Shown here: positions 44,145 to 54,375 of the stretch, one piece after another | Layout of the letters: every line of letters starts with the position of its first letter | How positions within the stretch are numbered: the stretch's first letter is position 1 | NCBI RefSeq assembly: GCF_000190575.1 | Contig: NC_015164.1 | Location: 2,170,001-2,234,000, forward strand | DNA: 64,000 nucleotides | Source: Phocaeicola salanitronis DSM 18170 | GTDB lineage: Bacteria; Bacteroidota; Bacteroidia; Bacteroidales; Bacteroidaceae | Direction: 5' to 3' | Position numbers and translations under genes: made by a program | Notes under the pieces: generated by a model | Database searches by the model: none | Seen by the model: the letters and a program-made list of their open reading frames with translations, nothing else | What the model was told of the DNA's origin: nothing

Positions 44145-45398
44145 TTCAACAGTAACCAAATCTACATAATATCCGTGCCCTACACAAAGGAATCCTCCTT
44201 CAGCTGCAATCATGTCCAAGGATTCCTGAGTAAGTTCAACTTCAACCATTCCGTCTTCGTTGAATTCAATGACAGCCGTTCCGGGTAAGTCATTCCAAGC
44301 GGCCGTAGTGGTACGGATTTGGTGATATTCAGCAGTAGGTTCTACTGAATAATGTATGCGCAATATACTGCCTGCTCTCATGGATGCGAATGTTTCCGTC
44401 GGAATCAGGTTGAATGTCTTGTTGGGGTCTGTATCCGCCAAATCCCAAGACACATAATGATGCCCTTCCCAAAGAACGGTTTCAGATGTAATTGCAAATG
44501 TTGTCTCAGAAAGTATTTCGTCATTCACATAGAATAAGACTTCTCCTCCATTGGCATCAGTTCCTGTTAATGTATATTCTCCGGCTGGAAGTTCAGGACA
44601 TATTACCGCAAGTTCCGTATTGTTTTGGCGTACAAATTCAGACAAGGCTTCTCCATTGATGTTTAATGTAGCTATCTTATCCAGATTCAATCCTGTCATA
44701 ATCCATTCACTTCCTGCTCCAGTACGTGTAAATCCACTGGTAAGTACCGGTGCATCCGTAACTGTAGTGAGATTGGCTCCATAGCGGTTTCCGGAAGCGT
44801 CAATCAGGCTAAGGCGGTATTCTCCGTCAGGAATAGTAGCAGGGACTTCGTATTCAAGATAACTTCCTTCCTCTGATTCACCCAATGTGATATCTGTTAT
44901 GGTTTGGTCAGCGATGATCACGCCGTTTACTTTTTCAAGGTTTGTCCCATACAGACGAGCAAGCGAACCGGGAGCAACAATACGTTCCAACCCTACCGCT
45001 TCGCTCCAAGGGTCATCTTCCAAAGGACTCACAATGATGTTTGCTTCACGGTAAGTTGATTTTCCAGCGGTAGTTGTAGCCGTTATTTTCAGATGGTAAG
45101 TACCTGCTTCCAAAGCTAAATCAATGCTATCTCCTTTATGTACTTCAGTACCGTCGATTTCCCATGTTACTTCGGTATAGATGGAAGGAGTCACGGTGAC
45201 TTTCATTGTAAAGTTTGCATCGCGGCTGATTTGGGAAATAGCCGCTAATTCTCCATCTACCCTATCCGGAAATACCGGGTCAAGAATCATCGGAGAGTCA
45301 TCCGGACTAATCGTAGAGAACGGATCCTCGTCTTTACATGAGGTGCTTGCCAAGCTCATTGTGGCAATGGCTATCAGCATAAAGTATAGTTTTTTCAT
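44142..45398 (-). CDS. Surface glycan-binding-type lipoprotein with IPT/TIG domain, PUL member
   Basis: Exported lipoprotein of 418 residues, Cys21 in the lipobox STSCKDEDPF; the acidic residues after the Cys are a signal for display on the outer surface in Bacteroidetes. A PKD/Ig-like domain (about 55-125, EVTWEIDGTEVHKGDSIDL) is followed by IPT/TIG-like repeats (LARLYGTNLEKVNGVII, about 140-300) and a C-terminal beta domain with LWEGHHYVSWDL that resembles a carbohydrate-binding fold. Position behind SusD is typical of the surface glycan-binding protein of such loci. Ligand unknown. The stop codon lies in repeat A4. Confidence 0.75.
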   Translation of the reverse strand: MKKLYFMLIAIATMSLASTSCKDEDPFSTISPDDSPMILDPVFPDRVDGELAAISQISRDANFTMKVTVTPSIYTEVTWEIDGTEVHKGDSIDLALEAGTYHLKITATTTAGKSTYREANIIVSPLEDDPWSEAVGLERIVAPGSLARLYGTNLEKVNGVIIADQTITDITLGESEEGSYLEYEVPATIPDGEYRLSLIDASGNRYGANLTTVTDAPVLTSGFTRTGAGSEWIMTGLNLDKIATLNINGEALSEFVRQNNTELAVICPELPAGEYTLTGTDANGGEVLFYVNDEILSETTFAITSETVLWEGHHYVSWDLADTDPNKTFNLIPTETFASMRAGSILRIHYSVEPTAEYHQIRTTTAAWNDLPGTAVIEFNEDGMVEVELTQESLDMIAAEGGFLCVGHGYYVDLVTVE

Positions 45399-45426
45399 AT
45401 CTTTCTTGATTGAATGTTGTTATACA

Positions 45427-47109
45427 TTAGTTTTCCGAATCCCACCATACGTGGTTGTACCAGCTGTCTGTTCCTCCCATTCGTTGTACAGCTTCGTCAT
45501 AATTTTCCTTGTTGTAAGAAGATTCCAAAATAGGATAAACGAAGCGTACCGGAATTTCCTGACCGTCTGTCAGATATTGACCGAAGCCATATTCTGCCGG
45601 AGACTTTAAGACAGGATATCCTGAACGGCGGATATTTGCCCAACTTTCTGAAGGGTTCAAGAAATGCAAGATCCAAGCTTGAGTATTAATAGACTCTTTA
45701 CGTTGTTCGTCTGTATAACCGATGGGGTTATTCTCGTAATATTCATTGAATTCTTCATCGGTTATTTCTTCGATGTCATCATAATTATCTGACAAGAAGT
45801 CCATTGCGGCTCTTATACCTGCTTTATAATATTCTTCTACCGACATAGATCCTGCATTCCAGCCTTTTAATGTGGCTTCCGCCTTAAGGAACAAAACCTC
45901 AGCGTATGTCATGACAATACCGGGATTATCGCTCATTAAGAAAGTGGTCGCAAGCTTCGGCTCTACTTCACGGTCGGCTCTGGTAGGAACGCTCGGGTTA
46001 GTTTCTGCCAATTCTTTCAGGATATCACTTTCATATCCGGTTGGCCAAGGTTCCCAAGAAAATGCTCCCGGGTCGTTCGGTTGGAACTCAATGCCTTTTT
46101 CCATCATTTCTTCTGTCAAGTCTATACGGTTGTCTGGGCTGGATGTGCTCATCAGTCCGTCATAGTAACACCGGGCAATGCGGAATGTACGCGGGTCGTT
46201 CGTGTTATATAGTTGATTGAAGAAAGTAGAACAAATGTAAGTAGGGTTGTTGGCAGGGTCGTTTCCATACATCACTTTAGATAGAGCATTTCCTCGATAG
46301 TCTGTGTATGATTCGCTTCCGAAGCTGTATGAAACTTCCATGTAATGTATCAATGCGTCATCGTCTGCACTTTCAAACACGCCTCCGTCTGCTTGCAAGG
46401 CTGCTTCAAATTCTTGTCGTGCTTTCTCCGGATTTACATTCGAGATTCGCATGGCAAAGCGCAAACGCAAAGAATTGGCGAATTTTTTCCATTTGGCTAT
46501 GTCTCCATCGTAAATTACATCACTGGTAATTTGGTCTTGTGAAGCATCCAGTTGGTCTACCGCTTCTGCCAGTTCGGTGAAGAAGCTGTTGTAAATGTCT
46601 TCCTGCTTATCGTAGCGAGGATTGAAAATGCTTTCCAAATATCCTTTCCCCGCTTCTGAATAAGGGATATCTCCATACAAGTCGGTCATGAGAGACATTG
46701 TATATACACGGAAGATTTTCAGAATGGCATTGATATTGGTACGTGTCGGGTCTCCTTCTGTACGGTATTCCGCATCTACCAGATTGGATACGCCTCCTGT
46801 ATAACCTAATGTCCACATATAGCCCATGGTATTATTGTCTATGGCATGTCGGCCACCATAAAAGGTAGTGTTCCAGCATCCCATGAATTGCTGGGTAAAT
46901 CCGAACAGATAGCAACGGTAAATGTCTACCATGTCCAATCGTCCGTATGTTTGTAACTCAGCGGTTGTGAGTTGGGCGCAAGGATCAACCGTGGTCGCTT
47001 TCGACGGGTCGGTATTCATATCCTCCATATAGCTGTCGCTGCAAGCGGTGAAGCCTAAAGTACATGCAGCCAGCAATGTGATGATTAATGATTTATTGCG
47101 TTTCATCAT
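45427..47109 (-). CDS. SusD/RagB-family outer membrane lipoprotein
   Basis: Surface lipoprotein that works as the lid on the SusC-like transporter. Length 560 residues; signal and lipobox MMKRNKSLIITLLAACTLGFTAC (Cys23), then the helical TPR-like scaffold with the FRVYTMSLMTDLYGDIPYSEAG segment and the late helix VLFLKAEATLKGWNAGSM, both typical of the SusD-like superfamily. Starts MMKR or the second Met (47106). It follows SusC by 35 bases and precedes the IPT lipoprotein by 28 bases, consistent with one transcript. Confidence 0.93.
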   Translation of the reverse strand: MMKRNKSLIITLLAACTLGFTACSDSYMEDMNTDPSKATTVDPCAQLTTAELQTYGRLDMVDIYRCYLFGFTQQFMGCWNTTFYGGRHAIDNNTMGYMWTLGYTGGVSNLVDAEYRTEGDPTRTNINAILKIFRVYTMSLMTDLYGDIPYSEAGKGYLESIFNPRYDKQEDIYNSFFTELAEAVDQLDASQDQITSDVIYDGDIAKWKKFANSLRLRFAMRISNVNPEKARQEFEAALQADGGVFESADDDALIHYMEVSYSFGSESYTDYRGNALSKVMYGNDPANNPTYICSTFFNQLYNTNDPRTFRIARCYYDGLMSTSSPDNRIDLTEEMMEKGIEFQPNDPGAFSWEPWPTGYESDILKELAETNPSVPTRADREVEPKLATTFLMSDNPGIVMTYAEVLFLKAEATLKGWNAGSMSVEEYYKAGIRAAMDFLSDNYDDIEEITDEEFNEYYENNPIGYTDEQRKESINTQAWILHFLNPSESWANIRRSGYPVLKSPAEYGFGQYLTDGQEIPVRFVYPILESSYNKENYDEAVQRMGGTDSWYNHVWWDSEN

Positions 47110-47144
47110 ATTATTCTTTTATATAGGTAAATACTCAGGTTTTA

Positions 47145-50100
47145 TCAGAATTTTACATTGACATTGAATCCGTAGCTTCTGCGTGAAGGCAATGAACCGA
47201 ATTCAAGTCCCATACCTGTACTGTTGTTGTAGTTAGAATCCGGGTCAATGTTGGGAATGTTCTTATACACGATGAACGGGTTACGGGCTACGAATGAAAC
47301 GGTAATCCGGTCTACCACATCCTTGAGCCATTTTTTAGGCAAGTTGTAGCTTAACGTAATTTCACGACATTTCACGTAAGAGTTATCGTAGATGAACAAT
47401 GAAGGCGCATTGCGGCAGACACTCATCCAATAGTCTTCCGGATTGATGTAAATATCGTTTTGGCGATAAGTTCCGTCACCATTGTCAATGACTCCCGGAG
47501 CAATAAATCCTCCGGTTGGAGTCCAGTCGGGAGAACCTTTGGCGATGCCGGCTGCTTTACGTGCTTCCTCTGACTGATACCAAGCTTCACGTCCTTCCAA
47601 TGTAGCTGTAGCTTTACCTGACTCGTATGCCGAACGAGCAGACATAGAGTAAAGGTCTGCGCCGACTTTTACGTCAAAGATAGCCGATAGCGACAAGTCT
47701 CTCCACGCAAATGAAGTAACCAAACCTCCTGTCCAATCCCATGACGCATTACCCAATACGTGGTTGGTCTTGTCATATTGAGGCAAGCCTGTTGCCGGGT
47801 CAATAAGGATATCTCCGTTTTCATTGCGTTTGAAGTCAGGACCGATAATCGAGCCGTAGTTTTCGCCCACTTTAGCAGCTACTTGTACGTCTAACCACGA
47901 AGCCTTTTCCAACTCGAACATATCCATGCCTTCAACCAGTTCCTTTACTTTGTTGGTGTTCTTTGAGAAGTTCAGGTTCAAGTCCCATGAGAAATCCTTG
48001 GTTTGGATAACCCGTGTATTCAAGGCGATTTCGATACCTTTATTTTGAATTTCACCGGCATTAATCAAACGGTAATTGTAACCAGTAGCCCATGAACTTG
48101 CCATACCCATAATCTGATTCTTGCTACTCTGTGAATAATAGGTGAAATCCAATCCGATACGGTTATTCAGGAATTTGGTCTCCAAGCCGATTTCGAATGA
48201 ATTGGTTCTTGTCGGCTTCAAATTCTTATTAGGAACCGTATTGTTGTTGATATAACCGATGGTGTATCCGGGATAAGTAAACTTTGATTTTGTATACACC
48301 AATCCCAATTGGTACGGATTGGTATCACTACCTACTTGTGCCCATGATACACGGACTTTACCGTAAGGAAGGATGTCTTTCCGTTTGAACAGTTCAGAGA
48401 AGATGAAACTTCCGGAGAAAGACGGATAAACATAAGTATTGTTGTTCAATGGCAATGTAGAAGACTGGTCAGCACGTAAAGTCGCATCTAAATAAAGCAT
48501 GTGCTTCCAACCTACATTGACAGCTCCGTAAACTGAGTTGATTTGCTTACGGTAGGTGTTCTGTTCTACACTGATTTCATTGAAGCTTAACAATGCTACC
48601 ACATCTCGGATTTGCATGTCTTGTGCAGTAGTGACCGTCGTCAGGTTATCTACTTTGAAGATGTTGCCTCCCAATGTAGCATTAAAGTCGAAGTCTCCCC
48701 ATGAATTGTTATACAAAGCAAGAAGTTCGACGTTATACATCTTGTTTTCGAATGTACTGTTTTGAAGACGTCCAGCTTCGAATCCCGGTGTAGTAGGAGC
48801 CTGAAAGTCTTCAAAAGTAAACCAGTTCATTTCAGCACCTATTGTTCCTTGTATTTTCAAGTGGCTGTTAATATTCCATATTGCTTTTCCATTCAGACGG
48901 AACTGGTCCTTTTTCGAATCATTCGAATTTTTGTAGACAGTCCAATACGGATTGACATTGTAGGGGTCCATACCGTTCCAGTTGCTGTATTCTCCGTTCT
49001 CGTCCTGATAAGTCTTCAGCCATTCCTGATTGTAGGTGGTAGAAAGTGTCATCAGGTTCTTTCCGATGTTGGCTTTATCATCCCCCATTGCCGGACGGTT
49101 GTGCACATCTTCACGCATGTAGTTTACGCTAAAGTCCAAATCCACTTTGGCCAACGTCGTATTGGCACGAAGGTTAAAGGTATTACGGCTCATGTTTGTT
49201 TCCGGCACGATGTCGCGGTTTGTCATATTGGTATATGAGAAACGGACACCCGTTTTACCAGAACTGGAACTGATAACGGCAGTATTGGTCGCAGTCAAGC
49301 CGGTACGGAAGAATCCTGCCGTATTGTCCGGAATGATTAAATACGGGCGTTCCACCCCGTCGAAATACCTTAGCATATTGCTTCCGTCTGCCTTCGGTCC
49401 CCAACTTGTATTGGTATTCGATACGGCATCAATAGCATAAGTGCCGTTACTTCCCATACCATAAGCCTGTTGGATATCATCCCATTTCGAAAGCTGAGTA
49501 TCTATAGTCAGTGTTCCGTTGTATTCTACACTGAACTTCTCTTTGTCGTTAGCTTTTTTAGTCGTAATCAAGATAACGCCATGGCTCGCCCGGCTTCCAT
49601 AAAGTGCAGAAGCGGCAGGACCTTTCAATACAGACATACTTTCGATATCATCCGGATTGATGCTGGAGATTCCGTCTCCCAAATCATATCCTCCGTATTG
49701 ACCGGCACTTCCGTAGTTTGTATTATCCAAAGGTACACCATCAATGACATAAAGAGGCTGGTTGTTTCCGGTCATTTCGGTACTTCCGCGCAAAATGACA
49801 CGGGTAGAACCAGACGGACCGCTGGCTGTCTGGCTGACAACAAGTCCCGGAACACGTCCCGCTAATGAGTTGATGACGTTAGTTTCTTTCGCTTTGGTCA
49901 ACGATTCCCCCTTTACTTCATCCACTCCATATCCCAACGCTTTACGCTCACGCCTGATACCCAAGGCGGTAACAACCACTTCATCCAGCACTTGTTCGTC
50001 TTCTTCCATTGTAATCTTCATTTCGCCTTTGGTTACTTTGACTTCTTTTGTCGCATAGCCTATATAGCTGATAACCAAAACAGCGCCCGGCTTTACATTA

Positions 50101-50336
50101 AGTTCGAAACGTCCATCCATATCGGTAATCGTACCGTTGGTCGTTCCTTTTTCCAAAACTGAAGCTCCGATGATGGTTCCCGCGGCATCGCTTACTACAC
50201 CCGTGACTTTTTCTGTCTGCTGGGCTGCTACCGAAAGGTTCGGTTCAGGAGCCGCCTGAATGTGAGGAATCTCTCCTAACAAGCAGAGAGACAATGTCCC
50301 ACAGATAAGTGTTCTTTTATAACTTATTGCTTTCAT
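47145..50336 (-). CDS. SusC/RagA-family TonB-linked outer membrane transporter
   Basis: TonB-dependent glycan importer of 1063 residues. Signal peptide, then a carboxypeptidase-regulatory-like domain (about 42-118, VTGVVSDAAGTIIGASV), a TonB box region (EVVVTALGIRRERKALGYG), plug domain (about 140-250, with NPDDIESMSVLKGPAASALY) and a 22-strand barrel ending in aromatic SYGFNVNVKF. The EVKGESLTKAKE stretch and RASHGVILITTKK are SusC-specific marks. Cognate SusD lies downstream. A minus-strand -7-like box TACATTTG sits at 50424-50417. Substrate inferred to be a beta-glucan from adjacent enzymes, not from this sequence. Confidence 0.95.
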   Translation of the reverse strand: MKAISYKRTLICGTLSLCLLGEIPHIQAAPEPNLSVAAQQTEKVTGVVSDAAGTIIGASVLEKGTTNGTITDMDGRFELNVKPGAVLVISYIGYATKEVKVTKGEMKITMEEDEQVLDEVVVTALGIRRERKALGYGVDEVKGESLTKAKETNVINSLAGRVPGLVVSQTASGPSGSTRVILRGSTEMTGNNQPLYVIDGVPLDNTNYGSAGQYGGYDLGDGISSINPDDIESMSVLKGPAASALYGSRASHGVILITTKKANDKEKFSVEYNGTLTIDTQLSKWDDIQQAYGMGSNGTYAIDAVSNTNTSWGPKADGSNMLRYFDGVERPYLIIPDNTAGFFRTGLTATNTAVISSSSGKTGVRFSYTNMTNRDIVPETNMSRNTFNLRANTTLAKVDLDFSVNYMREDVHNRPAMGDDKANIGKNLMTLSTTYNQEWLKTYQDENGEYSNWNGMDPYNVNPYWTVYKNSNDSKKDQFRLNGKAIWNINSHLKIQGTIGAEMNWFTFEDFQAPTTPGFEAGRLQNSTFENKMYNVELLALYNNSWGDFDFNATLGGNIFKVDNLTTVTTAQDMQIRDVVALLSFNEISVEQNTYRKQINSVYGAVNVGWKHMLYLDATLRADQSSTLPLNNNTYVYPSFSGSFIFSELFKRKDILPYGKVRVSWAQVGSDTNPYQLGLVYTKSKFTYPGYTIGYINNNTVPNKNLKPTRTNSFEIGLETKFLNNRIGLDFTYYSQSSKNQIMGMASSWATGYNYRLINAGEIQNKGIEIALNTRVIQTKDFSWDLNLNFSKNTNKVKELVEGMDMFELEKASWLDVQVAAKVGENYGSIIGPDFKRNENGDILIDPATGLPQYDKTNHVLGNASWDWTGGLVTSFAWRDLSLSAIFDVKVGADLYSMSARSAYESGKATATLEGREAWYQSEEARKAAGIAKGSPDWTPTGGFIAPGVIDNGDGTYRQNDIYINPEDYWMSVCRNAPSLFIYDNSYVKCREITLSYNLPKKWLKDVVDRITVSFVARNPFIVYKNIPNIDPDSNYNNSTGMGLEFGSLPSRRSYGFNVNVKF

Positions 50337-50416
50337 AGATTATATGATTTGATTAATAACTTTCATCACTTTTTAAGGTCAAACGAAATTGTTCTCTTAC
50401 ATTCAAAATTGCATCA

Positions 50417-50424
50417 CAAATGTA
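50417..50424 (-). promoter_or_regulatory. Possible -7 box of the susC-susD transcript
   Basis: TACATTTG on the minus strand, 81 bases before the SusC start. No -33 box in the normal place, as might be expected for a promoter that needs the hybrid regulator. Confidence 0.4.
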
Positions 50425-50567
50425 ACGCACATAAAGAAGAGCAGAGGTTGGTTTTTTATCGGAAAAGGTTTGATTTCTGACATTTGTCTTTCCTTTCCTT
50501 CTTACAGTCTGACTTATTTATTTGACGATTAGATATTTATGCATAAAAAGTTGAAAATAGTTGTTGG

Positions 50568-51671
50568 TTAATGCGCTTGAAGTCCAATTGCTTTCATAAG
50601 CTCCGAATCCACTTTCCCGTCTTCATTGAAAATGGTATAACCGCCTTTATAGTCCCAATGACACCACGCCATATTCAGTTCATCAAAAACCTCGATAACG
50701 TCTTTATACCATCGGTAGGCATCGGCTCTTGGCGCTACACGGTAGATACCGAACTCTCCGCAATATAGGTTCAGTCCCAATTCATCAGCTTTCTTTTTGG
50801 CTTGGATTAAATAACCATGCAAGGTGCTCTTGTCCCATTCCTTCAACCAGCGTGCCACCTGCTTCTGCTCTGCTTCGGGCAAAGCCTCATAATCTTCTTT
50901 TGTTATCAGATAACCCGGATAATGAACGGGAACCGTGATGTCTTTGAATTCAGTCCAACTCGCTTTGTAATGCGATAAGATGAACGGTTCATAGAAATGG
51001 CAACTCAATATAATATTGGGGTCGTTTGCAGGTACTTTGAGATACTGGAACGTACCGACTCCTTGCCACAGGTTGGAGCCTATGACCAGCACCCGTTTTT
51101 TTTCCAACGAGCGTATCTGGTCGTATGCCCTTTGGATAAGTTTGTTCCAGTCTTCATGGTCAGGGGCAGTAGGCTCGTTCATGATTTCGTATGCCAGCAT
51201 GTGGGTGTCATAGCCGTTCAGTTCGGCTGAGAGTTCTTCCCATAACGAGAGGAAATGCGTTTGTGCTTTCGCATCAGTCCATAGCGTATTTGTGCCGCCT
51301 TCCATTCCCGCATTAAAGTAATGCGCCCGGATGATGTGCAGGTCTACGACTACACGTAATTTGTGTTTTATCGCCCATTGAATGCCTTTATGCAGGAATT
51401 GGAACGATTTTTCGTATTTCTCCCCGCTTTCATTCCATAAAATCATTTCATCAATGGGAATCCTTACATGATCAAATCCCAGTTCGGCAAGTAACTTAAA
51501 GTCTTTTTCAGTAATTTGTTTTTCGTCTATGGCAAGGTTATTGTCCGGACGTTGGGATAACCAGTGACTGATGTTGATGCCTCGGTGGATAGAAAAACCT
51601 CCGGCTTCAATTCCGAAACTTCCTAAAACGAAGCAAAGGTTCATTAGTAGAAATAAGAATGTCTTTTTCAT
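50568..51671 (-). CDS. Glycoside hydrolase family 5 enzyme, PUL member
   Basis: Exported endo-type glycosidase of 367 residues. The ATG at 51671 gives the signal peptide MKKTFLFLLMNLCFVLGSFG. Family marks: RIPIDEMILW barrel strand, the acid/base Glu in AYEIMNEPTAPDH (near residue 164) and the nucleophile Glu in LYCGEFGIYR (near residue 305). GH5 includes cellulases, beta-1,3/1,6-glucanases and mannanases; the subfamily cannot be set by eye. No lipobox, so probably periplasmic. It lies between SusC and the second GH3 on the same strand. Confidence 0.88.
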   Translation of the reverse strand: MKKTFLFLLMNLCFVLGSFGIEAGGFSIHRGINISHWLSQRPDNNLAIDEKQITEKDFKLLAELGFDHVRIPIDEMILWNESGEKYEKSFQFLHKGIQWAIKHKLRVVVDLHIIRAHYFNAGMEGGTNTLWTDAKAQTHFLSLWEELSAELNGYDTHMLAYEIMNEPTAPDHEDWNKLIQRAYDQIRSLEKKRVLVIGSNLWQGVGTFQYLKVPANDPNIILSCHFYEPFILSHYKASWTEFKDITVPVHYPGYLITKEDYEALPEAEQKQVARWLKEWDKSTLHGYLIQAKKKADELGLNLYCGEFGIYRVAPRADAYRWYKDVIEVFDELNMAWCHWDYKGGYTIFNEDGKVDSELMKAIGLQAH

Positions 51672-51865
51672 GATGGTGGATGATGTTAGAATAATGGTTG
51701 ATTCTATGCATTTATATCTGTGAAAAAACGAAGATATACTGACTTGGTTTATGCAGATATATTCATAAGCAGTTTCAGTATATATGAAACCGCCAATGAA
51801 GTATATCTGCATTTTAAAGTAAGTATATTAAAGAAGTATGAGAGCCTTTTTTCTTGCGCGATGCA

Positions 51866-54214
51866 TTATCTGTTCGGTGTTTCCCACACCTTGGTTTGTG
51901 TGCATTGCAGGTCTATCCACTGGTCGCCGCACTTCACTTTGAAGTCACCTTTCTCCAGCGTCCATTTTCCGTAATAGTTGACGAAAGCCAGGTCGCTTCC
52001 TTTCAGCTTCATGGTAACGGTCTTGGTCTCGCCCGGATTCAGGGAAACCTTCTCGAAGTTGCGCAGGCGGATGTTGTCGGGGGTGCTGCTTGCCACCAAG
52101 TCCTTCGAGTAAAGCAATACGCTTTCCTTGCCTGCCACGCTTCCCGTGTTGGTCACGTCTACGGTGAAGGTCAGCTCATCATCGGCGGTGAATTGGGCCT
52201 TGTCTACCTTCAGGTTGCTGTATTTATAGGTAGTGTAGCTCAGTCCGAATCCGAAAGGCCATTGGATATCCATGACCGAATCATAATTGTAGTTCCCGCC
52301 CATCTGGCCGATGTTTTCGCACGGCTTGTAGTCGTAGGTGGCGAGGGCATTGATATGTTTCGGATAGGTGTACGGCATCTTCCCGCTGAAATTGGCGTCG
52401 CCTGCAAGCAGGTTTGCCAGGGCGTCTCCTCCGTAATTGCCCGGAAGCATTACGTTTACTACGGCTTTGGCAAGCGGTTCGATATCCTTTATCAGGCGCG
52501 GGCGGCCTTCGTTCAGAATCAGGATGACGGGCTTGCCGGTTGCGGCCAACGCTTTCACCAGGTTTTGCTGGTTCATCGAAAGGTTCAGGTCGGTCAGGTT
52601 GCCCGGAGTCTCGCAATAGGAATTCTCGCCGATGCAAGCGATGATGACATCGGCATTTTGAGCGGCGGCTACCGGCTTGTCAATTTCCGGCGTGTTCTCT
52701 TCCCACCAGTTATCGTTCTTGTAGGGAGCGTAAGTCACGCCCGGTTCGTAGAGGATGTTCTCTTTGCCGAACTTGTTGCAGAGGGCTTCGTAGATGGTGT
52801 TGTATGCCTGGGCGCATTCGTCGGCACGGTGCCCTTGCCAGCTGTATGACCAGCCTCCGTTCAGGCACCGCATGGAGTTGGCGTTCGGGCCAGCCAGAAG
52901 AATCTTCGTGCCTTTGGCGAGCGGCAGGATGCCCCCTTCGTTCTTAAGCAGCACTTCCGACTCTTCGGCTGCCTGGAGGGCTACATCAGCAAATTCTTTT
53001 GAGCCGAACTTCGGATAGTCTCCGGTGCTCCAGTAAGGCTTGTCGAAGAGCCCGAGACGGTATTTCAGGCGCAAGACACGCGCTACCGCATCGTCAATAC
53101 GGCTCATGGGCACTTCGCCTTCCTGTACCAGTTCTTTCAGGTAATCGCAGAAGCTCACTTCGTATGGCACCATCGACATGTCGATACCGGCGTTGATGGC
53201 TATCTTGATGGCCTCTTTCTTGGTCGCGGCAATGTGGTCGCGGGTACACAGGTTGTTGATGTCCGCCCAGTCTGTAACCACCAGCCCGTCCCAGTTCAAG
53301 TCTTCTTTCAGCCATTGGGTCAGGTATTCCCTGTTGGCATGGAAGGGCATGCCGTTGTCCACGCCCGAGTTGACCATCACGCTCAACGCCCCCTGGCGGA
53401 CAGCTGCCAGATAAGGCGCGAAGTGCTTTTCGCGCATGTCGCTCCGCGAGATGGAAGAGGGCGTACGGTCCTTGCCCGAAACCGGAACGCCATAGCCCAT
53501 ATAGTGTTTCATACAGGCGGCTACGTTATATTTGCCGATGTGGTTCGGGTCTTCGCCTTGGAAGCCGATGACCGACGCTTTGCCCATTTCCGCATTCACG
53601 TAGCAGTCCTCTCCATAGTTCTCCCACATGCGCGACCAGCGCGGGTCTCTTCCCAAATCTACTACGGGAGCATACGTCCAGGGGATGCATCCCGCTTTGG
53701 TTTCGTATGCCGAGATTTCGGCTTCACGCTTTACCAGGTCCCGGTTGAATGTGGCTCCCATGTTGACACCTTGCGGGAACAGGGTTCCATCAAGAGTATA
53801 AGTGGTTCCGTGTATCTGGTCTACGCCATAGATGCAGGGGATTCCGATTTCCTTCATCGAAAGTTCCTGAATCTGCCTGATGGCTTCCGCCCATTTCTCT
53901 TTCGGCTGGGCAATGCTCAGGGGAACGTTCAGGAGCGAGCCGACCTTGTATTTCCCGATAACGGTATCCAGCTTGGCTTTGTCCAGGGTGAACCCGTCCT
54001 TTTGGCTTGCTTCGAAGTCGGTCACTACATCGATGGTGATTTCACACATCTGACCTATCTTTTCCTCGATGGTCATTTTCTTGAGCCAATTTTGGATGTT
54101 GGCTTCGATTTCGGGGTCAGAAGGGATGGCAGGCGGAACTTGTTGGGCATTCATGCCTAAAAAGTTACTTGCACACAGCATACCGGTTAAGGCAATTTTC
54201 TGTAAATTTTTCAT
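51866..54214 (-). CDS. Glycoside hydrolase family 3 enzyme (BglX-like), PUL member
   Basis: Exported beta-glucosidase-type enzyme of 782 residues; the ATG at 54214 gives [20 protein letters not shown] as signal peptide. GH3 N-domain (about 30-370) with [15 protein letters not shown], nucleophile Asp in [12 protein letters not shown] (near 314), C-domain (about 420-640) with the [13 protein letters not shown] loop, and a fibronectin-III-like end ([14 protein letters not shown]). It differs from the other GH3 in the locus (no close similarity outside catalytic motifs), so the two probably act on different linkages or chain lengths. First enzyme gene after the regulator; a -7-like box TAACTTTG lies at 54264-54257. 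Confidence 0.92.
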   Translation of the reverse strand: MKNLQKIALTGMLCASNFLGMNAQQVPPAIPSDPEIEANIQNWLKKMTIEEKIGQMCEITIDVVTDFEASQKDGFTLDKAKLDTVIGKYKVGSLLNVPLSIAQPKEKWAEAIRQIQELSMKEIGIPCIYGVDQIHGTTYTLDGTLFPQGVNMGATFNRDLVKREAEISAYETKAGCIPWTYAPVVDLGRDPRWSRMWENYGEDCYVNAEMGKASVIGFQGEDPNHIGKYNVAACMKHYMGYGVPVSGKDRTPSSISRSDMREKHFAPYLAAVRQGALSVMVNSGVDNGMPFHANREYLTQWLKEDLNWDGLVVTDWADINNLCTRDHIAATKKEAIKIAINAGIDMSMVPYEVSFCDYLKELVQEGEVPMSRIDDAVARVLRLKYRLGLFDKPYWSTGDYPKFGSKEFADVALQAAEESEVLLKNEGGILPLAKGTKILLAGPNANSMRCLNGGWSYSWQGHRADECAQAYNTIYEALCNKFGKENILYEPGVTYAPYKNDNWWEENTPEIDKPVAAAQNADVIIACIGENSYCETPGNLTDLNLSMNQQNLVKALAATGKPVILILNEGRPRLIKDIEPLAKAVVNVMLPGNYGGDALANLLAGDANFSGKMPYTYPKHINALATYDYKPCENIGQMGGNYNYDSVMDIQWPFGFGLSYTTYKYSNLKVDKAQFTADDELTFTVDVTNTGSVAGKESVLLYSKDLVASSTPDNIRLRNFEKVSLNPGETKTVTMKLKGSDLAFVNYYGKWTLEKGDFKVKCGDQWIDLQCTQTKVWETPNR

Positions 54215-54256
54215 GATATGATTAAGTTTAAAGTGTAAAAGCTCTTTGTCTATCCG

Positions 54257-54264
54257 CAAAGTTA
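54257..54264 (-). promoter_or_regulatory. -7-like box of the GH3 gene after the regulator
   Basis: TAACTTTG on the minus strand, 43 bases before the start at 54214. A TTTG (54282-54279) is only 14 bases upstream, shorter than the usual 19-21. Confidence 0.45.
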
Positions 54265-54375
54265 AGCCGCATTACCTTCAAATAAGGTTGGATTATTATC
54301 ATATAAGGTTTGAAAATTGACAATAAATCCCCTCTTAACCTTCTCCTCTCATATCAATATACGTTTGTTTTTGTA

